Below the pieces are notes generated by a model. That model saw only the letters and a program-made list of their open reading frames with translations, made no database searches and was not told the origin of the DNA. From an uncultured Hippea sp. (GTDB lineage: Bacteria > Campylobacterota_A > Desulfurellia > JAADFJ01): DNA of 14,934 bases. Numbering within the stretch: position 1 is the stretch's first letter; every line of letters begins with the position of its first letter. Of the stretch, positions 1-5,538 are shown one piece after another. The DNA lies in assembly GCA_913009315.1 (NCBI GenBank), contig CAJVZA010000050.1:1-14934 (forward strand), in the 5' to 3' direction. The translations under genes and the position numbers were made by a program.

Positions 1-433
1 TGCCAACAAGAGAGAATGCCTGACATGGTTGCCCTCCAATCAGTACCCCATCTTTTTCTCCTTTTAAAGCTTCTTTTATTCTTTGGTCAACCTGTGAGTG
101 TGGATAGTTTTTATTTCCTAGTTCAGCAAGCCATGCCTCTTTTTTAGCTACTGCATATTCATTTTCAAATTTTTCAAATAAATGTGCCTTTTTTTCTTCT
201 CTTTTTTTTAAATCAGTCTCCCTTAAAACCTCATAATATTCTTCTGGTAATCCGTCTTTTGGAAACTGTCGACAAAAACTTCGTAATTCAAGTGTTTTGT
301 GGGCACTTTCATCCTTCTCGATTGAAAGTTTTATGTCAAAGGCTCGTTGCTTCTCCTTTATTATCGAGGAAAATCCTTCAGCCAGCCCACCTGGTCCAGC
401 AAACAAATCTATGACGGGAATCTTCTTCATCAT
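1..433 (-). CDS. dcm: DNA (cytosine-5) methyltransferase, N-terminal part
   Basis: This is the N-terminal 144 residues of a C5-cytosine DNA methyltransferase; the rest lies beyond the left edge. The reading frame is fully open. Near the N-terminus it shows the SAM-binding motif I (DLFAGPGGLAEGF, about residues 9-21). Close to the edge it shows motif IV (GGQPCQAFS), whose Cys at about residue 137 is the catalytic nucleophile. Two adjacent ATG codons (431-433 and 428-430) could start it. Its start overlaps the stop of the upstream vsr gene, so the two are translationally coupled, as in dcm-vsr pairs. Between motifs I and IV lies an insert of roughly 100 residues rich in Lys and Glu, longer than in small enzymes such as M.HhaI. 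No cognate restriction enzyme is visible, so it could be half of a restriction-modification system or a solitary Dcm-type enzyme. The family call is firm; the symbol is by analogy. Confidence 0.9.
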   Translation of the reverse strand, partial: MMKKIPVIDLFAGPGGLAEGFSSIIKEKQRAFDIKLSIEKDESAHKTLELRSFCRQFPKDGLPEEYYEVLRETDLKKREEKKAHLFEKFENEYAVAKKEAWLAELGNKNYPHSQVDQRIKEALKGEKDGVLIGGQPCQAFSLVG

Positions 434-843
434 TCTTCAATATCACTGATTAGCTTTTCTAACCTGTTTTCAACATTATGCTTTAGTTCGCATTCCCAAA
501 TTACAATAGCGTTCCAATTAGTTTCATTTAATATTTTATAATTATTCTGATCTCGTTCCTTTGTTTTTTTTATTTTATCCAACCACCATTCAGTTCTCGT
601 TTTTGGCACAACAAAATATTTGCACCCCTCATGTCCATGCCAAAAACATCCATTAATGAATATTATCGTATTGTATTTTGGAAGAACAATATCTGGTTTT
701 CCAGGAAGCTTTGAGTAGTTTAACTTAAATCTATATCCATTTTTAAAAAGGAATTTACGCACAATGATTTCGGGTTTAGTATCTTTTCCTTTAATCATTG
801 ACATATTAAAGCTTCTTGTTTTATTGTCGTGCACATCAGTCAT
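430..843 (-). CDS. vsr: Very short patch repair endonuclease Vsr
   Basis: Vsr nicks DNA beside T:G mismatches that arise when 5-methylcytosine deaminates, starting repair back to C:G; it normally accompanies a cytosine methyltransferase, as here. The 137-residue product has the usual family length. Visible landmarks are the N-terminal MSMIKGKDTKPE segment (Glu25), GKPDIV with Asp51 as the metal ligand, and GCFWHGHEGC (residues 65-74), with His69 plus the structural-zinc residues Cys66, His71 and Cys74; the fourth zinc ligand is probably Cys118 in IWECEL. These positions match E. coli Vsr within one residue. The ATG at 841-843 gives the expected N-terminus. The 3' end overlaps the methyltransferase start, so both are likely on one transcript. 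No catalytic residue is missing, so it looks functional. Confidence 0.95.
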   Translation of the reverse strand: MTDVHDNKTRSFNMSMIKGKDTKPEIIVRKFLFKNGYRFKLNYSKLPGKPDIVLPKYNTIIFINGCFWHGHEGCKYFVVPKTRTEWWLDKIKKTKERDQNNYKILNETNWNAIVIWECELKHNVENRLEKLISDIEE

Positions 844-1204
844 ATACTGCTTTTTTTAGCGAGTGCAAGGTTGCACTCTTTTGCAAATTTCGGTTTGTGG
901 GTCAGCCAGTGCGATTTGCAAATATGTGCAATGTGCGTGGACTTCCTTTTTTTGCGGGTCGGCAAAACAAAATCTTTGTAGTCAGTCAATTTTTTAATTA
1001 TTTGTTCTAATTTTCTTGTCAAAATTTTTAATTTTCGCACTCCATTCTCTTTTCTCAGCCTTGCACCTAACGGTTTAAACATAAAGCGTTGGCATTTCAA
1101 CGCTCATATCTTTCAATTTACTACTATATTTATTTATTGCTATCATTTTCAGCACTACCTCTGCCAAATGCCCTATATTTTTTGATTAATATCCTGATTT
1201 TATC
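844..1204. other. 361-bp non-coding stretch between phzF and vsr
   Basis: I find no convincing gene here. One open frame on the minus strand would encode 86 Lys-rich residues, but it resembles no family I know and overlaps the repeat-like DNA. The stretch holds several short words repeated with variation (TTGCAAAT or GTGCAA around 870-930), a hairpin at 1085-1104 and a GTTRRRY-like core on the minus strand at 1065-1071. It reads like the long intergenic recombination-site DNA found between mobile cassettes. That interpretation is inferred from pattern only. Confidence 0.4.
1065..1104 (-). repeat. Hairpin with attC-like core site
   Basis: On the minus strand, 1071-1065 reads GTTAGGT, an exact match to the integron R' core consensus GTTRRRY. 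Just upstream of it on that strand is a perfect 7-bp inverted repeat (AGCGTTG at 1085-1091, CAACGCT at 1098-1104, 6-base loop). It sits downstream of phzF and upstream of vsr in their shared direction, where the attC site of a phzF cassette would lie. Against the idea, the strict partner core RYYYAAC is not clear (TGCCAAC is closest), and a seven-base match is weak evidence alone. Confidence 0.35.
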
Positions 1205-1990
1205 TTAGACTTCAATTTCACCAATTAAATAAGTAACAGCTTTTCCGGTTATTGCAACTCTGTCTCCCGAATATTCACATTTCAAATCACCTTGTCTTTT
1301 TGATAATTGTTTTGCTGTAAGGATTTTCTTTTCAAGTTTTTTACTCCGTATTGGCGTCAAAGTAGTATGAGCAGAACCCGTAACAGGGTCTTCATCTACT
1401 CCTACTTGCGGTGCAAAGAACCTGGAAACAAAATCAGTTTGCTCCCCTTGTGAAGATACAATAACACCGCGTCCGCCAATTGCTGCAATTAGATTTAAAT
1501 CAGGTTTTATGTTTTCAATATCTTTCTGACTTTGGAATATCAATAAATAATCAGTCTTCCCTTTATATGCTTCAAGAGGTTTAATATCAAATGCATCAAT
1601 TAACATTTGGGGTATTTCTACTTTTTCGCAAACATCAGTCGGAAAATCAAGTGTTAGAAAATCACCTTTTTTATTAACCGATAGCAGTCCGCTTGTTCGA
1701 GAATGAAAACGGATTCTATCAAATTTATAGTTATAATATTCAAACAACACATAAGCTGATGCTAAAGTAGCGTGTCCGCATAAATCAACCTCAACAGATG
1801 GCGTAAAGCATCTAATCTCAAAGCCATTATTTTTCCTTACGATAAATGCTGTTTCTGCCAAATTATTCTCGATAGCAATTTTTTGCATTTTTTCTTTATC
1901 AATCCAACTGTCCAATATACATACTGCTGCCGGATTTCCAGAAAAAACTTTATCCGTAAAAGTATCTATTTGGTATAGCTTAATTTTCAT
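1205..1990 (-). CDS. PhzF-family isomerase/epimerase
   Basis: A 261-residue protein of the PhzF/YddE family, named for the isomerase of phenazine synthesis; most members sit outside phenazine clusters and their substrates are unknown. The family's near-symmetric two-domain fold is represented by VFSGNPAAVCIL (15-26), ENNLAETAF with the catalytic Glu46, VDLCGHATLASAYVLFE (68-84) and the second-half signature DEDPVTGSAHTTL (199-211). The start is the ATG at 1988-1990: GGAGG lies about six bases before it, and homology begins at MKIKLYQIDTF. An upstream in-frame extension would run through tRNA-like DNA and is unlikely. Length matches the family. One oddity is TPIRSKKL after the second signature, where relatives usually have an aromatic residue at the Arg. 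No phenazine genes are nearby, so no pathway is claimed. The gene stands alone in a mosaic region and was probably acquired. Confidence 0.9.
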   Translation of the reverse strand: MKIKLYQIDTFTDKVFSGNPAAVCILDSWIDKEKMQKIAIENNLAETAFIVRKNNGFEIRCFTPSVEVDLCGHATLASAYVLFEYYNYKFDRIRFHSRTSGLLSVNKKGDFLTLDFPTDVCEKVEIPQMLIDAFDIKPLEAYKGKTDYLLIFQSQKDIENIKPDLNLIAAIGGRGVIVSSQGEQTDFVSRFFAPQVGVDEDPVTGSAHTTLTPIRSKKLEKKILTAKQLSKRQGDLKCEYSGDRVAITGKAVTYLIGEIEV

Positions 1991-2029
1991 TTCATCCTCC
2001 AATTTTTTATATTTTCCCGAAATAGAAAA

Positions 2030-2062
2030 CGGATGCAGGTTCGATTCCCGCCGGCGCATCCG
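2030..2062 (+). other. tRNA 3'-end-like fragment
   Basis: The plus strand contains a T-arm-like segment, GGTTCGATTCCC, followed by a GC-rich run resembling an acceptor strand and then TCC. The piece is closed by a 7-bp inverted repeat (CGGATGC at 2030-2036, GCATCCG at 2056-2062). No D arm, anticodon arm or 5' acceptor strand precedes it, and the T stem has an A-C mismatch, so this is not a working tRNA. Such 3'-terminal tRNA pieces are typical attachment-site scars of elements that integrate into tRNA genes. The source tRNA is not in this window: the tRNA-Val at 12,090 has a different T arm. Confidence 0.45.
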
Positions 2063-2074
2063 CTGATGCGTTTT
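2055..2074 (+). terminator. Rho-independent terminator-like stem-loop
   Basis: CGCATC (2055-2060) pairs with GATGCG (2065-2070) around a 4-base loop and is followed by TTTT. The T run is short, and the 5' arm is shared with the alternative hairpin of the tRNA-like fragment, so only one can form at a time. No plus-strand gene precedes it. The best reading is that it once ended the transcript of the tRNA whose 3' end remains beside it. Confidence 0.45.
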
Positions 2075-2099
2075 GCAAAGCAGGTCTGAATGAATCGGT

Positions 2100-2146
2100 G
2101 TCGCAAACATTGTCGCAAACTTTGTCGTGAACATGTCGCAAACATT
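2100..2146. repeat. Four-copy ~12-bp tandem repeat
   Basis: Four head-to-tail copies of GTCGCAAACATT: 2100-2111 (exact), 2112-2123 (one change), 2124-2134 (11 bp, two changes) and 2135-2146 (exact). The last copy touches the stop codon of the Fic remnant. The array lies between the Fic remnant and the tRNA-like fragment. It could be slipped-strand expansion or a set of recombinase or regulator binding sites. Confidence 0.75.
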
Positions 2147-2730
2147 CAGAGCAGCCTATACTCTTGATGGTGAGTCGCTCCTTCGCCTGCAATCAGTTTC
2201 TTGTCCTGCATTCCTTTCAGGTCACGTTGCAAACTGCGGCGGTTCACATCCGGGCAGAGTTTTTCAAAGTCCTGAATGGTCAGCTTTTTGTGCTTCAGCA
2301 GGTAGGCGAGTGCTTTGCCTTAGCGATCGTTCAAGCTGTGTTTTTGTACCAGCGCATCACGACGAATGATTTGTTCACCTCGTTCTTTTACCCCGATCAT
2401 CTGAGTTTCCAGACCCGTGATGAAATAATCGAGCCAACCGGTCATATCCATATCGTTTTCACGCACGCTTTGGATCGATTTGTAAAAGGTTGACCTGTCC
2501 AGGTCATAATACTCACTAATGGTAAAGAGACGCTTGAAGTCGTATCCCGTCTTGTAAAGGCAGAGGGTTGACAGCAAACGTGAGGTACGACCATTTCCAT
2601 CAAGAAACGGATGAATATGAATCAACTGAAACTGAGCTATACCGCTGACCAAAACGGGATGAATCTTAAGATCGGAGTTTAGCCACTTAATCATTTTAGA
2701 CATCATGATCGGTACTTCCCGCAAACTCAT
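2146..2730 (-). pseudogene. Fic-family protein, 5'-truncated with internal stop
   Basis: Fic enzymes usually transfer AMP from ATP onto target proteins. The C-terminal part remains: the catalytic motif [12 protein letters not shown], with its His and the anion-binding Gly-Asn-Gly-Arg, then the helical tail, then a winged-helix-like segment ([18 protein letters not shown]). A TAA at 2320-2322 interrupts the frame after HSLNDR. The same frame continues past it for 57 codons of family-like sequence ([12 protein letters not shown] onward) to a TGA at 2146-2148; relatives commonly have Gln there, so CAA to TAA fits. The N-terminal half of the family is absent: the readable start (ATG 2728-2730) overlaps the stop of the transposase fragment next door. 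The piece ahead of the stop is 136 residues. Composition is visibly richer in GC than the ligase gene or phzF. Function is very probably lost. Confidence 0.88.
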
Positions 2731-3749
2731 AACGAGGCAGGCGGATCAACATCCAAGGCGGTATAGATATCTTTTTGCTTTTCAAGGATCTCTCCGACAC
2801 GCATCTTGTATCCGGGTGCTTCAAAGCACTCAATTACATCAAGCTTGTCCAGAAGTGTTCCGAGCGTATATGTTTTGTATAGTCCCTTCTCTTGCATCTG
2901 TTTCTTGATGTAAGAGAGATAGATCAATGCAACAAAGGCAACGAAGAGTTTGCCTTCGAGGCTCTGCTCGGATGAGACGAGCAGCCTTCTCATATTCAGA
3001 CGCTCCTTGAGATTGCCGAAGGCCTTTTCAACAACATCTTTGTTGCGATAGATTTTCAAAGCAGATATCGCATCCATCTTTTCATTGCCGGCAAGGGCAA
3101 AGAAGCCGTAATAGCGTTTGGTTTTTGCCACTACATCTTTCCTAACCTGGATAGCGACACCCCGCTTTAGTGTTTTGACCTTGAAGTATTTCTCATAAAG
3201 TGCCGCATGTGCTTTGATACGTCTGTTTGAGAGCAGCTCCTCGCGTAGGGCAATCAGACGATTGTCAAACGCTTTCTCCTCTTCTGCGGCCTGTTCGATA
3301 TTGAAGTAGTAGTGAATGTAGAGTCGCCGCTTCTGAAGAGTATCGCCTTTATATGGCCGCTCATACCGATAGTCCCAGTCGATTGTGACCGTATGGGTAT
3401 AGAGCTCATACTCCGCATTGTAGTGTTCAAAAGATCGGAAAGAATCATATATGGGATCCAAAGCTTTTCGGAAAAAGCTCAGTGACATTCTGACTGAGAG
3501 CAGAAACTTCAGATGGTTATGATATAGGCTGTTGATATTGGCCTCACTGTAGAAACCTCTATCCATCACCAGTTTCACTTTATCAAATCCCAACCGGGCT
3601 AGATCGCTCAGCAGATGACGGAGAGTTTTTGAATCAGGGATATTGCCGGCAAGTTTGCGATAGTAGAAGGGGAGATTGGAAGATGCCCCGAAGACAATGG
3701 CAAGATTGAGTTGTGCCAAATGGTCATGCTCTTTGTTGTACGAATTGCC
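2727..3749 (-). mobile_element. IS1634-like transposase, N-terminally truncated
   Basis: A DDE transposase of the IS4 superfamily, closest in feel to IS1634. The frame is open from 3749 to the TGA at 2727-2729; homology starts near the SYNKEHDHLAQLN segment, and the only start near there is a TTG at 3717-3719 giving 330 residues. VMDRGFYSE (51-59 from that start) carries the second catalytic Asp, and YRNKDVVEKAFGNLKERL (224-241) carries the catalytic Glu in the usual Y-R-E setting. The natural-looking C-terminus (PPASL) is present. The N-terminal region with the first catalytic Asp, roughly 200 residues in full-length members, is missing, and a TGA at 3750-3752 closes the frame upstream. I see no terminal inverted repeats. 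The fragment abuts the truncated Fic gene and probably removed its 5' half. It should be inactive. Confidence 0.85.
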
Positions 3750-3752
3750 TCA

Positions 3753-3926
3753 TCCAAGATACTACGATTCATGTCAAGAGGTATAATCCACCAATAAATT
3801 CCTACAATAAATTTGGAATTATGATTTCCTCAGGACATACTGAAAAAGATGACAAAAACAGGAAACACGCAGGATGCATAATTCGCCCTATCCGGACACC
3901 TGTTTCGGCTATTATTTTATACATTG
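3753..3926. other. Non-coding DNA between IS remnant and ligase gene
   Basis: About 170 bases with stops in all useful frames. It may contain the outer end of the IS or the DNA it inserted into. A small inverted repeat (AATTCC with GGAATT near 3798-3821) is the only structure I see. No gene is called. Confidence 0.4.
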
Positions 3927-4859
3927 TTAACGGTTCGCTGTATTCGATTCAAATGCATTTCTTACAATATCTAAAATCATTTGCTCATATATTCGTCCGG
4001 TATTTAAATTATAGCACCTATATAAATATCCGGTACCTAAACCGGGAATTAAATTTGCTTCGAGAAAATAAGGAACGTCCTTTTCGTCCATTTTAATATC
4101 TATTCTTCCATATCCTTTTGCACCTAATGCTTTAAAAGAATCTAATGCTAATTTTGATACTCTATTCTTAACATCTTCATTTTTTATTTTTAAGGATAAT
4201 TCGTTATCTGCGATTTTATCTGCAAAGCCTAAAATTCTATCTCCTTTAATATTCTTTTCAGCCAGGAGTTCCATGGGATAAACTTGGTATGAATTAACCT
4301 TAAAATCTTGAAAAATGGCTACAGTATATTCTTTGCCGTTTAGATATTTTTCAACTAAGGATACTGTACCTTGATTTTCAAAGATAGAAGACACTTTCCT
4401 TTGAAATTCCTCAAAATTATAAACCAAAGAATTAAAATCAACGCCTCTTGAATCTCCTTCATAAAGAGGTTTTATGAATAACGGAAAATCAATAGGGATT
4501 TCATCTTGAGTATATTGATCAGGTTTTGTAATAAAAAAAGGAGCTGTGTTGCATCCGTACTCAGAAACTATATCTTTTGCTTTACTTTTATCAAATTCAA
4601 ATTCAATAGATTTTTTAGATGAACCTGTATATGGAATCTCATACTTATCTAAAAAATCTGAGAACCATATTTTATTTGTTGAGTTTCTTTGTATTGAATT
4701 CAGGTCAAACCCTAAATATTTAATTCCTGAAATTATGAGGTCGGGTTTTTTTCTTATAAGTTCTTTTAATTCTTTCTCTCTTTCGATTATTAATATTTCA
4801 ACTTTTGAATAATAATTGCTTAATGTTTTGTACAGCAGATCAAGTGTTCTGCCGGGCAT
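3927..4859 (-). CDS. D-alanine-D-alanine ligase-like ATP-grasp protein
   Basis: ATP-grasp enzymes of this type join a carboxylate to an amine through an acyl-phosphate; classical members make D-Ala-D-Ala for peptidoglycan. Motifs in order: a central-domain entry SDFLDKYEIPYTGSS (67-81), the ATP-binding KPLYEGDSRGV (130-140), EKYLNGKEYTVAIF (170-183), and the metal site GRIDIKMD plus FLEANLIPGLG (Asp254, Glu267, Asn269). The final motif differs from the usual EVNTLPGM, so the acceptor substrate may not be D-Ala. The called ATG at 4857-4859 has no clear ribosome site. The frame stays open upstream to 4946 with family-like residues (YIEIVTTRIGKLNLMPG) but has no start; the natural start may be an ATG at 4907-4909, out of frame by one base in a run of five A. 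The gene may therefore be frameshifted. AT-rich, orphan, in a mosaic region. Confidence 0.78.
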   Translation of the reverse strand: MPGRTLDLLYKTLSNYYSKVEILIIEREKELKELIRKKPDLIISGIKYLGFDLNSIQRNSTNKIWFSDFLDKYEIPYTGSSKKSIEFEFDKSKAKDIVSEYGCNTAPFFITKPDQYTQDEIPIDFPLFIKPLYEGDSRGVDFNSLVYNFEEFQRKVSSIFENQGTVSLVEKYLNGKEYTVAIFQDFKVNSYQVYPMELLAEKNIKGDRILGFADKIADNELSLKIKNEDVKNRVSKLALDSFKALGAKGYGRIDIKMDEKDVPYFLEANLIPGLGTGYLYRCYNLNTGRIYEQMILDIVRNAFESNTANR

Positions 4860-4976
4860 TAAATTAAGCTTACCAATTCTTGTCGTTACAATTTCAATAT
4901 ATTTTTCATTCTTTATTATCTTCGTTCTTTGTTCGCTTCTTGTATGTTAATGACCGCTGAGGGTTGCGCAAGCTCT

Positions 4977-5015
4977 ATTGTGTTTATGCCGCTAAATTGG
5001 AGAGATAAACACAAT
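4977..5015. repeat. 11-bp perfect inverted repeat beside recombinase remnant
   Basis: ATTGTGTTTAT (4977-4987) and ATAAACACAAT (5005-5015) are exact reverse complements separated by 17 bases. On the minus strand it begins three bases beyond the stop of the decayed recombinase. A recombinase core or attachment site would look like this. A terminator is less likely: the stem is AT-rich and no clean T run follows on the minus strand. Confidence 0.6.
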
Positions 5016-5018
5016 TGT

Positions 5019-5316
5019 TTATATTTCTTTTTTATCATCTTTTCTCCTGTTAAAAAAATCATCCGCAGGGTTTTTAATATTACCGATTGCCTTTTTGGAT
5101 ATATGAGTGTAAACCTCTGTTGTTTTTGAACTGTTACGTTCCAACAACTCTTGAGTATACCTTAGATCAGTCACTTATTCAAGTAAATGTGCGGTAAAAA
5201 TATGTTTGAATATATGGTATAATATTTTTACATATTTTCGCTTTTTGTAAAGTATTCTTTAAAATATTTGCAGGGGAATGCTTCCCGCACTTTATGCCCT
5301 TATCTGCTATCAGATA
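5019..5316 (-). pseudogene. Tyrosine recombinase/integrase C-terminal remnant
   Basis: The catalytic half of a XerC/XerD-like integrase is readable across two frames. In 5316-5215 it reads through SPANILKNTLQKAKI, as in the linker helices before box II. The frame then changes near 5214-5219 and continues as YHIFKHIFTAHLLE (canonical pattern PHTLRHSFATHLLE), followed by a TAA at 5175-5177, then TDLRYTQELLERNSSKTTE and VYTHISKKAIGNIKNP to the stop at 5019-5021. The nucleophile Tyr is retained (codon at 5109-5111). The box II Arg is Lys, and the later His of LGH is Arg. With a frame break, a nonsense codon and two catalytic substitutions this is a dead gene. The N-terminal half is not visible. 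It marks the right side of the accessory region, a few hundred bases before the core operon. From 5317 to the promoter at 5477 I see no gene. Confidence 0.85.
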
Positions 5317-5476
5317 TCAGGGTAAAAAATATGTCTTTTTTAGTTTAGAGGAGAATCAAAAGTTTTCTAAAAAGCGGATAGAAATCGTTTCGTTTTGCGT
5401 CAGCAGGAATCTTAAAGAGACCACTGCACAATATAAAATTGCCAATTATGAAATTGGAAGATTAAGTCGGTTATAC

Positions 5477-5504
5477 TTGACTTAAATGGTAGAGATAGTA
5501 TAAT
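5477..5504 (+). promoter_or_regulatory. Sigma70-type promoter of the sulfur operon
   Basis: TTGACT (5477-5482), a 16-base spacer and a perfect TATAAT (5499-5504) lie 34 bases before the GTG of the desulfurase gene. The -35 box is embedded in ATACTTGACT (5473-5482), which fits the left half of the IscR type-1 consensus (ATASYYGACT), and AGTAT follows at 5497-5501. The two arms are four bases further apart than in the E. coli site, so Rrf2 control is only a suggestion. Confidence 0.75.
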
Positions 5505-5538
5505 TGGAGCAAATAGAAGACAGTTTGGAGGAAATATA

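Noticed and set aside
854-960. CRISPR-like repeats
   Set aside because: The short TTGCAAAT and GTGCAA words are uneven, too short and irregularly spaced; there are no cas genes in the window.
840-1100. 86-residue minus-strand open frame before vsr
   Set aside because: Lys-rich, no family resemblance, overlaps repeat-like intergenic DNA and the vsr start; probably chance.
1991-2134. N-terminal extension of PhzF
   Set aside because: The extension reads through tRNA-like and tandem-repeat DNA; the ATG at 1988-1990 has GGAGG and matches family starts.
3713-4096. 127-residue plus-strand open frame
   Set aside because: It overlaps the ligase and IS genes on the other strand and has no protein-like motif; a shadow frame.
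5294-5485. 63-residue plus-strand open frame before the sulfur operon
   Set aside because: It overlaps the recombinase remnant on the other strand, has no ribosome site and no recognisable motif, and runs into the operon promoter.
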